DNA from: Paractinoplanes pyxinae
GTDB taxonomy: Bacteria; Actinomycetota; Actinomycetes; Mycobacteriales; Micromonosporaceae
Assembly: GCF_026626335.1 (NCBI RefSeq)
Contig: NZ_JAPNTZ010000003.1
Span: forward strand, 1 to 64,000
Length of the DNA stretch: 64,000 nucleotides
Reading direction: 5' to 3'
The notes under the pieces are model-generated. The model was not told the origin of the DNA, made no database searches, and saw only the letters and a list, made by a program, of their open reading frames with translations. Positions 40,683 to 49,985 of the stretch are shown here, piece after piece. The translations under genes and the position numbers were made by a program. The first letter of the stretch is position 1; each line of letters opens with the position of its first letter.

Positions 40683-42178
40683 GCGACGACGAGCGGCAGG
40701 ACTCACTCGCGGCCCAGGCCGCCGCCTGGGTGCCGCCGTGGGAGCGAGCCCCGCGGACGCCGGACCGGAACTACCAGGCCGCCGCCGAGCAAGAGGCGCG
40801 GGCCGAAGCCGACGGCGCTGAGGAGTCTGCCGCCGACGCGGGCGGGGAAGACGACGAGGCCCGTGCCGCCGGCTCGATTGCCGGAAGTGGTAACGCTACC
40901 AACGGGCACGACGCTGCGGCTGATCCTCGTGGCACCGCCGGCGAGGACGACGCCGACGCGGTCGTCGATGGTCCTGAGCGCGGTGGCGAGGTGCGCGCGG
41001 TCGAGGCGGTTGCCGGGGATCGGGCGAGTGGGGGACGGGCGGACTCCGGGCCGGCGGTCGGGGCTCCGGAGGACACGGAGTCGATCGACGAGTCGGGGCT
41101 GTCGGACGACGATGACGACTTCGATCAGGCTTTCGAGGGGGCCGATCCGGCCGTTGCCACCGGTGATGACTCGGCCGGGGTGGACGCCGAGGTCGACTTG
41201 GGCGAGTCGGTGGTCGAGGTCGAGCCGGTCGATGTGAGTCCGGGGCCGGAGCTGCCGGTGCCGGATGCCATCGAGGAAGCGGCGGAGACGGCCGACGAGG
41301 ACGACCCGGGGGTTCCGGTCGATGCGCCGTTGCCTGCCGAGGGTGACGACGCGGGCGACGTTTTCGACGTGGCGGCCGACGACGACGTGAGCGACGACGG
41401 CGAGATGGATCTGCCGTTCGCCGATGAGGTGCCGGTCTCGGACTCCGAGGACGATCCGGACGACGACGTCGCGATCGAGTTGGACGATGACGACGACGAT
41501 GACGAGCGGGACGACAGCCGGGAGGAGCCGGCCGCGGCGGTGCCCGGGCAGACCCGTCGCACCGGGCGCTCCGACGTCACGATCGACGAGGCCGACCTGC
41601 GTACGCCGGAAATGGATCTTCCGGGTCTGACCGACGACGCTGAACTGGCGGCCGCGCTCGAGGCGATCATGCTGGTGGTCGACGAGCCGGTGGCCGAGCT
41701 GCAGCTGGCGCAGATCCTGGAGCAGCCGACCGAGCGCATCGCTCTGATGCTCGACAACCTGTCGGCGCGGTACACAGCGGCGGGGCACGGCTTCGACCTG
41801 CGGCGCGTCGCTGGTGGGTGGCGTCTCTACACACGGCCGGAATATGCCGCGTACGTGGAAAGGTTTGTTCTCGACGGGCAGTCTGTGCGGCTGACCCAGG
41901 CGGCGCTCGAGACACTGGCCGTGGTCGCCTACAAGCAGCCGGTGACCCGGTCCAGGATCAGCGCCATCCGCGGTGTGAACTGCGACGGGGTCATGCGTAC
42001 GCTTGTCACTCGCGGCCTGATCGAGGAATGCGGCATCGAAGGCGAAACCGGGGCACACCTGTATCGCACGACTGCGCTTTTCCTCGAGAAGCTCGGCCTC
42101 AACTCGGTCGACCAGCTGCCGCCGCTAGCCCCGTTCCTGCCCGACGACGTGGAAGAAGTGCTTGATGCCACAGGCTGA
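40679..42178 (+). CDS. scpB: Segregation and condensation protein ScpB with acidic N-terminal extension
   Basis: The 499-residue protein has an acidic, low-complexity N-terminal region (residues 1 to about 316, rich in Asp/Glu, with DDDDDDERDD near its end). A normal ScpB double winged helix follows (LAAALEAIMLVVDEPV, GWRLYTRPEYAAYVERFV, RLTQAALETLAVVAYKQPVTR, GVNCDGVMRTLVTRGLIEECG). ScpB dimers bind ScpA and the SMC complex. The GTG start overlaps the scpA stop. The extension is at the opposite end to that of ScpA. Confidence 0.93.
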   Translation: MSDDERQDSLAAQAAAWVPPWERAPRTPDRNYQAAAEQEARAEADGAEESAADAGGEDDEARAAGSIAGSGNATNGHDAAADPRGTAGEDDADAVVDGPERGGEVRAVEAVAGDRASGGRADSGPAVGAPEDTESIDESGLSDDDDDFDQAFEGADPAVATGDDSAGVDAEVDLGESVVEVEPVDVSPGPELPVPDAIEEAAETADEDDPGVPVDAPLPAEGDDAGDVFDVAADDDVSDDGEMDLPFADEVPVSDSEDDPDDDVAIELDDDDDDDERDDSREEPAAAVPGQTRRTGRSDVTIDEADLRTPEMDLPGLTDDAELAAALEAIMLVVDEPVAELQLAQILEQPTERIALMLDNLSARYTAAGHGFDLRRVAGGWRLYTRPEYAAYVERFVLDGQSVRLTQAALETLAVVAYKQPVTRSRISAIRGVNCDGVMRTLVTRGLIEECGIEGETGAHLYRTTALFLEKLGLNSVDQLPPLAPFLPDDVEEVLDATG

Positions 42179-42902
42179 CACCGCCGAACGCCTCCAGAAA
42201 GTCCTGGCGGCGGCCGGTGTTGGATCCCGGCGCGCCTGCGAAGACCTGATCTTCCGCCGGCGCGTCACGGTCAACGGCAAGGTCGCCAAGCTCGGCGATA
42301 AGGTCGACCCCACCACGGCCGAGATCCTGGTCGACGGGCAGCGGGTGATCACCGACACCAAGCTCGTCTACCTGGCGCTCAACAAGCCGCGCGGTGTCGT
42401 GTCGTCGCTCGACGACGAGAAGGGCCGCACCGAGCTGGCGGACTTCGTCGGCCAGTTCGACGTGCGCCTGCACCACGTGGGCCGGCTCGACGCCGACTCC
42501 GAGGGTCTGCTGCTGATCACCAACGACGGCGAGCTGACCAACAAGCTCACCCACCCCCGGTACGAGATCCAGAAGACGTACGTGGCCGAGGTCATCAACG
42601 GCCCGCTGCCTCGCAACGTCGGCCGCCAGCTGCTGGCCGGCGTCGAACTCGAGGACGGCCCGGCCAAGGCCGACGGGTTCAAGCTGCTCGGCGCGCTCGG
42701 CAAGACCGCGCAGGTCGAGATCGTGCTGCACGAGGGCCGCAAGCACATCGTGCGCCGCATGATGGAGGCCGTCGGTCACCCGGTCACCCGCCTGATCCGC
42801 ACGGCCGTCGGCCCGATCCGCCTCGGCGACCTGCGCCCCGGCGGCTTCCGCCATCTGTCCAATGCCGAGGTGGCTGCCCTGTTCAAGGCAGCCGGCGACT
42901 GA
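42165..42902 (+). CDS. rluB: 23S rRNA pseudouridine synthase RluB family
   Basis: The 245-residue protein has an S4 domain (ERLQKVLAAAGVGSRRACEDLI) and a RsuA/RluB catalytic domain with the nucleophile Asp in VGRLDADSEGLLLITNDG. It converts a uridine in 23S rRNA to pseudouridine. ATG 42165 overlaps scpB by 14 bases, and an in-frame TTG lies at 42162. The order scpA-scpB-rluB is conserved. Confidence 0.93.
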   Translation: MPQADTAERLQKVLAAAGVGSRRACEDLIFRRRVTVNGKVAKLGDKVDPTTAEILVDGQRVITDTKLVYLALNKPRGVVSSLDDEKGRTELADFVGQFDVRLHHVGRLDADSEGLLLITNDGELTNKLTHPRYEIQKTYVAEVINGPLPRNVGRQLLAGVELEDGPAKADGFKLLGALGKTAQVEIVLHEGRKHIVRRMMEAVGHPVTRLIRTAVGPIRLGDLRPGGFRHLSNAEVAALFKAAGD

Positions 42903-42915
42903 CATTCGGACGGTG

Positions 42916-42955
42916 AAGGGGCCAGGTCATCAACCCGGCCCCTTGCTTGTTTTGT
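42916..42955 (+). terminator. Terminator of the scpA-scpB-rluB operon
   Basis: AAGGGGCC (42916-42923) pairs with GGCCCCTT (42937-42944), followed by GCTTGTTTTG. It lies 14 bases after the rluB stop. Confidence 0.82.
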
Positions 42956-42965
42956 GGAGTGGCCG

Positions 42966-43196
42966 TCAGTCGGGCCGGTAGGACGGGTCGTCACCGGCGG
43001 TGCGGCGGGTGTCGTAGCCGGCGCGGTGCACCTCCGAGGGCTGCGGGCCGTCGCCGGTGGTGCCGCGCTTGTCCTCCGGCGCCAGGTCGCCCTGGTCGTC
43101 GGCGGAAGGCTCCTGCAGGGAGTGGCCGGGCGGTCGCAGCGAAGCCTCGTACGCCGAAGTGCCGTCCGGCTCGTCGGTCGGGTTTCTGTCCGTCAT
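42966..43196 (-). CDS. Small hydrophilic hypothetical protein
   Basis: A 76-residue polar, probably disordered protein (MTDRNPTDEPDGTSAYEASLRPPG, ending DDPSYRPD). GAGGAC sits just before the ATG on the minus strand. It lies convergent to rluB beyond its terminator and divergent from the ORF at 43268. Function unknown. Confidence 0.5.
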   Translation of the reverse strand: MTDRNPTDEPDGTSAYEASLRPPGHSLQEPSADDQGDLAPEDKRGTTGDGPQPSEVHRAGYDTRRTAGDDPSYRPD

Positions 43197-43267
43197 GTCC
43201 TCGGGTATTCCCGAGTCGCCCGCGAGCAAACAGGTGTGATCACCGCCGTACGGGGCACCCCGGCCAC

Positions 43268-43546
43268 GTGAATGCGGTGGCGGCATCGAGCGAGTGGATC
43301 GGGCCGGACGGGGTGCGGCAGCCCGGCGGCGAGGTCCACGCGTGGCGCCCGGGCACCAACCAGACCGTGTGCGGGCTGGCGCTGAGCCGCAGCCGGCTGC
43401 GGCGCTTCCCGCACGTGCCGTTCGACTTCCGCGCCACCGACGTGATCACGTCGGAAGACCAAGTGCGATACATCTGCTCGCGCTGCGTCGCGGCCACCTC
43501 GCGCCGAGGCGAACGAAGCTGGACCCGGATCTCGCCCCGGCCATGA
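43268..43546 (+). CDS. Small Cys-containing conserved hypothetical protein
   Basis: The 92-residue protein carries GEVHAWRPGTNQTVCGLALSRSRLRRFPHVPFDF and, later, VRYICSRCVAATS. The single Cys plus CxxC and the early His could bind a metal. Similar short proteins are common in actinobacteria, without known role. The start is GTG 43268, with an alternative GTG at 43277. Confidence 0.65.
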   Translation: MNAVAASSEWIGPDGVRQPGGEVHAWRPGTNQTVCGLALSRSRLRRFPHVPFDFRATDVITSEDQVRYICSRCVAATSRRGERSWTRISPRP

Positions 43547-43938
43547 CCGTGAGTCCGCCGAGGGCCGGCCGGAGACCGGGCCACGGGCGGCGAGGGCGGG
43601 GGCCAGGTGCTGGGCCAGTGCCAGGCTGGGCCACAGTCTTGTGCACGGGCCGGTTTCCGGAGGCTCTTCGTCCAGCAGAGGCAGCAAGATGTGGCCGGTG
43701 CTGACGGAACGCTGCTGCAGGCGCAACGCCTGGGCCGCAGTGTCGCGCGGGGCCGCGACGTAGTGCCGTGCCAAAGCGCCGCCCGGACCGCAGCGCCAGG
43801 CTGCGCCACAGAGCCGCGCTGAGCCGTGGTGCCGCGCTGAGCCACGGCGCTGCCCTGCGCCACGGCACCGCGCTGAGCCACAGTGCCGGGCTCGGCCACA
43901 GTGCGGGCTGATCCGGAGATGTGGTTACGCGCGGCGGC
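43547..43938. other. Non-coding interval with imperfect GCCGCGCTGAGCCAC repeats
   Basis: No intact gene is supported in this about 390-base interval. Its right part (about 43795-43915) holds imperfect short repeats around (G/C)CGCGCTGAGCCAC and CGGCCACAGTGC. Read on the minus strand they give (V/T)AQRG-type repeats. The left part contains a possible Clp N-domain remnant, listed separately. Confidence 0.5.
43570..43774 (-). pseudogene. Possible remnant of a Clp N-terminal domain gene
   Basis: In one minus-strand frame the stretch DTAAQALRLQQRSVSTGHILLPLLDEE resembles the Clp N-domain core (helix, then TGHxLLxLL). It starts only at a TTG, lacks a ribosome site, and its frame later runs antisense through the gene at 43268-43546. 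It is best read as a decayed fragment, or as chance similarity. Confidence 0.3.
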
Positions 43939-44883
43939 TTAGAGCGTGATCACCAGCTTTCCGACTGTGTGGTTGTGGGCGAAGCTGGTCAGTGCCTGGA
44001 CGGCGTCGCTCAGTGGGTAGGTGGCGGTGACCGTCGGGGTGAGGGTGGCGACCTCGGCCATGCCGCCGAACTGGCCGTCGAGGTCCAGCACCAGCTTGAA
44101 CCGGATGTCGGAGCGGGCGATCATCTCGGGGCGCGGGGGCGGGAACGTGATGGTGAAGAGCCGGCCGCCGGGACGGATGGCGGCCGCCGCCCGCTGCAGC
44201 CGGTCGGTGGGCAGCACCAGGTTGAGCCCCACATCAATGGCGGCGGGGTATTCGTCGTCGTAGCCGATGACCGTTCTGGCGCCCAGCTTGTGGAGCAGGT
44301 CTTCGTCGGCGTGGTGGCCGGTGGCCACGATAGTGACGCCGGCCTGGCTGAGCAGGGGCAGGATCGTGGTGCCGACACCGCCGGTGGCGCCGATGACCAG
44401 GGCGGTCTCGCCCGCCTGGGGTGCGGCGGTGGCCATGAGCGCGCGAGCGGTGAGCCCCACCGTCGGCAGCGCGGCGGCGTCAGTGATCGACAGGCTCGCG
44501 GGGCGGTGCGCGATGAACGGGGTGGCCGCCTCGAACACGGCGTATTCGGCCAGCGTGCCTGTAGTGAGCGACGGGTGGGCGCCGGCCATCGCGGTCAGTG
44601 CCCGCGGCACGGCGTGGCCGAAAACCTCGTCGCCCGGCTGGTAGGCGGTGACACCCTCGCCCACGGCGGTCACCGTGCCGGCGAAGTCGTTGCCCGGCAC
44701 GTGCGGGAACGTCAGAGGCGCCTGAGCCCGGTAGGCGCCGCTCGGGATGACGATGTCGCCCGGGTTGAGGGACGCGGCGGCGATGCGGACCTGGATCTGC
44801 CCTGGCCCAGGCTCAGGAATCGGCACATCGGCCAGCGCATAGCTTTCTGGTGGCCCGTAGTCGTTGACGACGATCGCCTGCAT
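43939..44883 (-). CDS. MDR-family NADP(H):quinone oxidoreductase
   Basis: The 314-residue protein has a GroES-like N-terminal domain (GQIQVRIAAASLNPGDIV, FPHVPGNDFAGTVTAVGEG) and a Rossmann domain with ALVIGATGGVGTTILPLL. It lacks the Cys/His ligands of zinc alcohol dehydrogenases, so it is a quinone-oxidoreductase type. It is divergent from a TetR regulator with two palindromes in the gap. Confidence 0.88.
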   Translation of the reverse strand: MQAIVVNDYGPPESYALADVPIPEPGPGQIQVRIAAASLNPGDIVIPSGAYRAQAPLTFPHVPGNDFAGTVTAVGEGVTAYQPGDEVFGHAVPRALTAMAGAHPSLTTGTLAEYAVFEAATPFIAHRPASLSITDAAALPTVGLTARALMATAAPQAGETALVIGATGGVGTTILPLLSQAGVTIVATGHHADEDLLHKLGARTVIGYDDEYPAAIDVGLNLVLPTDRLQRAAAAIRPGGRLFTITFPPPRPEMIARSDIRFKLVLDLDGQFGGMAEVATLTPTVTATYPLSDAVQALTSFAHNHTVGKLVITL

Positions 44884-44910
44884 GGATGAGCCTCCCGAGC
44901 GCGGTAAGCG

Positions 44911-44950
44911 GACCGTGCGGTCACGTTATCCGTAACCGGACCGCGCGGTC
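44911..44950. promoter_or_regulatory. Paired palindromic operators GACCGNNCGGTC
   Basis: GACCGTGCGGTC (44911-44922) and the perfect palindrome GACCGCGCGGTC (44939-44950) flank a third symmetric element GTTA-N4-TAAC (44925-44936). All lie between the divergent oxidoreductase and TetR genes. They are the likely TetR binding sites and cover both start regions. Confidence 0.75.
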
Positions 44951-44970
44951 AACTTGATATTCTCGGGACC

Positions 44971-45558
44971 GTGACACGTGAACGGCCGCTGCGCGCGGAC
45001 GCCGCCCGCAACCGCGCCGCCCTGCTCGCGGCCGCGTCCGAGGCATTCGCGGCCCAGGGGCTCGACGCGTCGGTGGCCGATATCGCCCGGCGCGCCGGTA
45101 TCGGCAAGGGCACAGTGTTCCGGCACTTCCCGACTAAGGACGACCTGCTCGCCGCCGTCGTGCTCGACCGGATCGACGTACTGGCCGAATTGGCACAGGA
45201 ATTGCTGGGCGCGCCCGAACCGGGGGAGGCGTTGCTGCAGTTCATGGAGGCGGCGGCCGGTCAGCAGCGCCACCTCGATCTGTCGTTTCTGCGCGACGCG
45301 GCGGGTGTGAACGAAATGCTCGACGGCACCCGGTCAGAGCTCTTCACGGCTATTACCGCCCTGGTCGACCGCGCGAAAGAGGCCGGCGCCATCCGCTCCG
45401 ACATCACCGGCATGGACGTGATCCTGCTGATGTGCGCGCCCAACCACGTGGTCACCTTCGTGCCCGACGCCCCGCCCGACCTGTGGCGCCGCTACCTCAG
45501 CATCATCTTCGACGGCCTCCGCCCGGAAGGCGCGCGCCCGTTGCCGGCGGTGAGCTGA
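44971..45558 (+). CDS. TetR-family transcriptional regulator
   Basis: The 195-residue protein has a TetR HTH (GLDASVADIARRAGIGKGTVFRHFPTKDDLLAAV) and a helical ligand domain. It probably represses the divergent oxidoreductase gene and itself through the palindromes at 44911-44950. GTG start. Confidence 0.9.
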   Translation: MTRERPLRADAARNRAALLAAASEAFAAQGLDASVADIARRAGIGKGTVFRHFPTKDDLLAAVVLDRIDVLAELAQELLGAPEPGEALLQFMEAAAGQQRHLDLSFLRDAAGVNEMLDGTRSELFTAITALVDRAKEAGAIRSDITGMDVILLMCAPNHVVTFVPDAPPDLWRRYLSIIFDGLRPEGARPLPAVS

Positions 45559-45699
45559 CCGCGCAACCCACCACCATCACGTGCGTGCGCTACGGCCGTA
45601 ACCACCCACTCAGGCCGCAGCGCCAGCCGCCGGAGGCGGGGTGCGGGTTAATGCGGTTGTGTGAGGTGAGGTCGCGTACATCGGCAAGAGAAGTTGACC

Positions 45700-46359
45700 T
45701 TATTCGAGTGATTGCAGGGCCTTGATCACCGGCGTGTAGAGGCGGGTTTTGATCGTCTCGAGGATCGGGCCGGCCTTGCTGACCTGAGTCGCGGCGAGGC
45801 TGACGGCGGTGCTGAGAACGTCCGGCTCGGGCACGGCCTGGTCGACGATCTTTCTCTCGTACGCCTCATCGCCCCCGAAGCGGCGGGCTGTGACCATCGC
45901 CTCATGTGCCGTCTGCGGGTTCAGGCGAGCCTGGATGAGTGCGGACATTCCCGGCGTGAACGGAATGTTGATGTCCGCCTCGGGCAGGCACCAGAAGCCG
46001 CGGTCGGCCCGCATGATCCGCAGGTCGTGAGCCAGCGAGAGCATGGCGCCGGCGGCGAATGTGTGGCCCTGCAGCGCGGCGACGGTCACGCAGGGAAATG
46101 TGAGCACCCGGCTGAAAAGGGCTTGGACCCGTACGCCGTACGCGGTGTACTGCTCGGAATTTTGGCCGAGCCACTCCAGGTCGAGGCCGTTCGACCAGAT
46201 CTTGCCGCGCGCCGACGTCACCAGAGCGTGCGGTCCGTCGGTCTTCGCGATCTCGTCGAGAGCGGCCTCGACCTCGGTCAGCCAGTCGGGGTGGAAGCGG
46301 TTCTCGCCGTCGCCGAGATCGAGGACGAAGACGGCGTCGTGGCGCTCGAGGGTGGGCAT
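45700..46359 (-). CDS. Enoyl-CoA hydratase/isomerase family protein
   Basis: The 219-residue crotonase-fold protein has the oxyanion-hole segments ALVTSARGKIWSNGLDLEWL and LQGHTFAAGAMLSLAHDLRIM, and ADINIPFTPGM. It is shorter than typical (about 260 residues) and resembles the peroxisomal isomerase-like subgroup. AAGGGAG precedes ATG 46359. The exact substrate is unknown. Confidence 0.85.
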   Translation of the reverse strand: MPTLERHDAVFVLDLGDGENRFHPDWLTEVEAALDEIAKTDGPHALVTSARGKIWSNGLDLEWLGQNSEQYTAYGVRVQALFSRVLTFPCVTVAALQGHTFAAGAMLSLAHDLRIMRADRGFWCLPEADINIPFTPGMSALIQARLNPQTAHEAMVTARRFGGDEAYERKIVDQAVPEPDVLSTAVSLAATQVSKAGPILETIKTRLYTPVIKALQSLE

Positions 46360-46466
46360 GACGGCTCCCTTCGCGTTACTCGCGGGTAACATACCCTAGT
46401 TCGTCGCTCGGCGGGGGTCCGGGCACAATGGGAGGGTTGGTCGGGCGGGCAAACTCAGGAGGAACG

Positions 46467-47147
46467 GTGGCAGAAGTTGTACGGCCGGAAAAGTGTGTGG
46501 TCGCGGTCGACGGCCCCTCCGGTTCCGGCAAGTCCACCGTGTCCCGGCGGCTCGCCACCCGGATCGACGGCGTCTACCTCGACACCGGCGCTATGTATCG
46601 GGCCGTGACCTGGGCCGTCCTGCAGGCCGAGGCCGACCTGAACGACCCCGACGCCATCGCGAAGATCGCGCTCGAGACCGAGCTGTCGATCGGCACCGAC
46701 CCGGCCGCTCCGCATTTCGCCGCCAACGGGGTGAACGTCGACGCCCCGATCCGCGGCGCCGAGGTCACTCAGGCCGTCTCGGCCGTGGCGGCAGTTCCCT
46801 CCGTACGCAAGCATCTCGTCGCCCTGCAGCGGGCGATCATCGCCGGGCACCCCCGGATCATCGTCGAGGGCCGCGACATCGCCTCGGTCGTCGCGCCGGA
46901 CGCCGACCTGAAGGTCTACCTGACTGCCTCCTCGGCGGCCCGTGCCGCCCGGCGCAGCTCCGAGGACGCGACCGACGTCAAGGCGACCGAGGCCGACCTG
47001 GCCCGCCGCGACAAGCTCGACTCGTCGCGCCAGGCCGACCCGCTGCGCCAGGCCGACGACGCCATCGAGGTCGACACTACCGGCATCGGCATCGACGAGG
47101 TCGTGACGTACCTTTTGAATCTTTTGAACAGCAAGGTGAGTTCGTGA
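46467..47147 (+). CDS. cmk: Cytidylate kinase
   Basis: The 226-residue enzyme phosphorylates CMP and dCMP. It has the P-loop [17 protein letters not shown], then [13 protein letters not shown] and [14 protein letters not shown] 46467 follows AGGAGG. Its stop overlaps the der start (GTGA), the conserved cmk-der arrangement. Confidence 0.95.
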   Translation: MAEVVRPEKCVVAVDGPSGSGKSTVSRRLATRIDGVYLDTGAMYRAVTWAVLQAEADLNDPDAIAKIALETELSIGTDPAAPHFAANGVNVDAPIRGAEVTQAVSAVAAVPSVRKHLVALQRAIIAGHPRIIVEGRDIASVVAPDADLKVYLTASSAARAARRSSEDATDVKATEADLARRDKLDSSRQADPLRQADDAIEVDTTGIGIDEVVTYLLNLLNSKVSS

Positions 47148-48541
47148 GCGAGGCTCCTCTCTACGAGGTCGACTCCATCCCCGACGACGAGGAGCCGACC
47201 GGTCCCGTGCCGGTCGTCGCCGTCGTCGGCCGCCCCAACGTGGGCAAATCCACCCTGGTGAACCGCATCATCGGCCGGCGCCAGGCGGTTGTGGAGGACG
47301 TCCCCGGCGTCACCCGCGACCGCGTGCCTTATGACGCGCAGTGGAACGGACGCCGCTTCACCGTCGTCGACACCGGCGGCTGGGAGCCCGACGCCCGCGA
47401 CCGCGCCGCCGCGATCGCCAACCAGGCCGAGATCGCCGTGCAGACCGCCGACGTGGTCGTGTTCGTCGTCGACGTGACGGTGGGCGCGACGGACGTGGAC
47501 GAGGCCGCGGTCAAGATGCTGCGCCGCTCGCACAAGCCGGTCATCCTGGTCGCCAACAAGGCCGACAATCAGTCGCTCGAGATGGAAGCAGTCTCGCTGT
47601 GGTCCCTGGGCCTCGGCGAGCCGCACCCGATCTCCGCGCTGCACGGCCGCGGCTCCGGCGATCTGCTCGACGACATCCTGAACGCCCTGCCCGAGCCCCC
47701 GCCGATCGTCGAGGGCGGTCCGCGCGGCCCTCGCCGGGTGGCCCTGGTCGGCCGTCCCAACGTGGGCAAGAGCTCGCTGCTCAACCGCGTGTCCAAAGAG
47801 GAGCGTGCCGTCGTCGACTCGGTCGCCGGCACCACGGTCGACCCGGTCGACAGCCTGGTCGAGATGGACGGCGAGCTCTGGCAGTTCGTCGACACCGCGG
47901 GCCTGCGCAAAAGGGTCAACCAAGCTTCCGGTACGGAGTACTACGCCAGCCTCCGCACCGCCGGCGCGGTCGAGGCGGCCGAGGTCGCAGTGGTGCTGCT
48001 CGACTCGTCCGAAGTCATCTCGGAGCAGGACCAGCGAGTGCTCTCCCAGGTGGTCGAGGCCGGCCGCGCCCTGGTGATCGCCTTCAACAAGTGGGACCTG
48101 GTCGACGACGACCGCCGGAACTTCCTCGAGAAGGAAATCGAGCGGGAGCTGAAGCGCATCCCGTGGGCCATCCGAGTCAACATCTCAGCCAAGACAGGCC
48201 GAGCGGTCGACAAGCTGGCCCCCGCAATCCGCCGAGCCCTAGCCTCCTGGGAACAGCGCGTGCCCACCGGCGCCCTGAACCAGTGGTTGACGGCACTGAC
48301 CCAAGCCACCCCGCACCCCGTACGAGGCGGCCGCGCCCCCAGAATTCTGTTCGCCACCCAGGCCGGCGTCGCCCCGCCGCGGTTCGTGCTCTTCACGACC
48401 GGCCCGCTGGACGCCGGCTACCAGCGTTTCGTCGAACGCAAGCTCCGCGAGGAGTTCGGCTTCGAGGGTTCCCCCATCGAGGTCTCGGTCAAGCCCCGCA
48501 AGAAGACCGGCCCGGGGGGTCGCGGAAAGGCCCACGGGTAG
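47144..48541 (+). CDS. der: Ribosome-assembly GTPase Der (EngA)
   Basis: The 465-residue protein has two GTPase domains, with P-loops GRPNVGKST and GRPNVGKSS and G4 motifs NKAD and NKWD. A C-terminal KH-like domain ends [16 protein letters not shown]. Der is needed for 50S subunit maturation. GTG 47144 overlaps the cmk stop. Confidence 0.96.
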   Translation: MSEAPLYEVDSIPDDEEPTGPVPVVAVVGRPNVGKSTLVNRIIGRRQAVVEDVPGVTRDRVPYDAQWNGRRFTVVDTGGWEPDARDRAAAIANQAEIAVQTADVVVFVVDVTVGATDVDEAAVKMLRRSHKPVILVANKADNQSLEMEAVSLWSLGLGEPHPISALHGRGSGDLLDDILNALPEPPPIVEGGPRGPRRVALVGRPNVGKSSLLNRVSKEERAVVDSVAGTTVDPVDSLVEMDGELWQFVDTAGLRKRVNQASGTEYYASLRTAGAVEAAEVAVVLLDSSEVISEQDQRVLSQVVEAGRALVIAFNKWDLVDDDRRNFLEKEIERELKRIPWAIRVNISAKTGRAVDKLAPAIRRALASWEQRVPTGALNQWLTALTQATPHPVRGGRAPRILFATQAGVAPPRFVLFTTGPLDAGYQRFVERKLREEFGFEGSPIEVSVKPRKKTGPGGRGKAHG

Positions 48542-48591
48542 GGCTTGCTAGTCTGTACAGGTTGCCGCGCGGTGCAAGTGCCGGGCGGCGG

Positions 48592-48668
<77 letters not shown>

Positions 48669-48683
48669 TAATTCAACAGGTCA

Positions 48684-48717
48684 GGGCCGGTGTCGCGAAT
48701 CGCGGACCGGTCCTTTC
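48684..48717 (+). terminator. Terminator after tRNA-Pro
   Basis: A hairpin with arms GGGCCGGT...CGCG and CGCG..ACCGGTCC (with G-U pairs) around AAT starts 16 bases after the tRNA and is followed by TTT. Confidence 0.6.
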
Positions 48718-48866
48718 CCGTCTCTGGGGTCGCCGTGGGGAGAATCCTGGGAGACGGTTTTGCACCGAGCAGCGCATCGAGCACGGGAACAAGCCGGCGC
48801 TGGGCGCACGCGCCCGATGAGCCTGGCCAGCATGGGCCGGCTCCGGCGGGCGCCCCGGCCGCGACG

Positions 48867-49787
48867 ATGACCATTACAGTCGCATGCGTGAGCGCAGATC
48901 AGGGTCTTGTCCGGGTGTCCGATTCGTTCGGCGTACGCCGTACCCGCGTCGGATCGATCCTCGCGGATGACGGGACGAACTATCAGGTCAGGTGGGATGA
49001 CACCGATGAGGAAGAGCTTGTCCCACGGGGCGCCGGCGTTCACGTCGCGACGAGGGGTTCGCTGCGTTTCCTGGCTTTGTCCGACTCCCGGCTGTTCCAC
49101 GCCGTCTTCGCCCAAGAGCCCCTCGCGGTGGTTCTCCACCTGTTGGCCGAGTCGTCGGTCCCGCTGAATGTGCGAGAGATCCGGGAGCGTCTGGCCGAGC
49201 TCGGTCTGCGGAACGAGACCTGGGCCCGGCACGGGCCCCGCGCGCTGGCGGTTCTGCCCAAGTGGCCAAATGTCGTCCGACGGCAGAAGGGCGACACCCT
49301 GGCCTACGCCTGGGTGGGGGACGACCTTCCCGAACTCCCGTCAGAGGCCCAGCCCGAACCGGAGCCGGCACCTACGCCCGCGCCTGTGTCGAAGCCCGCT
49401 CCTTCTCCCGCCAAGCCGATCGCGGCTGCGACACCGGCCGAACCGGCGGTGCCGTCCGCCGAGCGCCTTCGGCGCCAGATGAGCGCCGCGCGGAGCATCG
49501 GCGAGGTCGCTCGCCTGCTCACGCTCCCGAGAGAGTTCGTGGCTGAGTTGTCACCGGAGGTGGTCGCCTCCGCGCTCCGCCGGGTCGCCGCCGAGGATCG
49601 GCTGGTCGCGGGCTGGCTCGACGCCCTGACCTCCTCCGGGCCGATCGGTGCGCTGACCGAGGAACTGGCGACGGCCCGGGCGGCGAACGCCGCACTCCAG
49701 AGCCGGGTCGATGAGCTGGAGGAGTGGTGGACGGCCCTCGAGCAGAGCACCGATCCGGGCGCCGCAACCCGTCAGCCGGGTGGCTGA
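48867..49787 (+). CDS. Hypothetical protein with DUF1918-like and winged-helix-like parts
   Basis: The 306-residue protein has three parts. A small beta-barrel-like start (RVGSILADDGTNYQVRWDDTDEEELVPRGAG) resembles DUF1918. A winged-helix-like stretch (PLNVREIRERLAELGLRNETWARHGPRALAVLP) and a Pro-rich linker follow. The helical C terminus has a coiled coil (ATARAANAALQSRVDELEEWW). The start is uncertain (ATG 48867 or GTG 48888); the longer reading to 48690 lacks similarity. It may bind nucleic acid. Not recognised further. Confidence 0.6.
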   Translation: MTITVACVSADQGLVRVSDSFGVRRTRVGSILADDGTNYQVRWDDTDEEELVPRGAGVHVATRGSLRFLALSDSRLFHAVFAQEPLAVVLHLLAESSVPLNVREIRERLAELGLRNETWARHGPRALAVLPKWPNVVRRQKGDTLAYAWVGDDLPELPSEAQPEPEPAPTPAPVSKPAPSPAKPIAAATPAEPAVPSAERLRRQMSAARSIGEVARLLTLPREFVAELSPEVVASALRRVAAEDRLVAGWLDALTSSGPIGALTEELATARAANAALQSRVDELEEWWTALEQSTDPGAATRQPGG

Positions 49788-49985
49788 AGAGTGCCTTTGC
49801 GTTCCGTCTTGGAGGAACGTCCGCGCTCCGTGACCCCCGAGCCCCAGGTAACTACTTGTGTGTCGATGCAGGCTGACGAGCCGCGGCGCAGGGGTGTGCC
49901 GGCCGTTTGAAGTTGTGGGTCCGACGTGTCAACCGGATGGCCTGCCCGCGTATCTGTAGTACGGACACGAGGGCGGGGAGAGAAG

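Noticed and set aside
43240..43899. 219-codon minus-strand frame with VAQRG repeats
   Set aside because: The repeats come from GC-rich DNA repeats. It overlaps the better-supported gene at 43268 and shows no domain.
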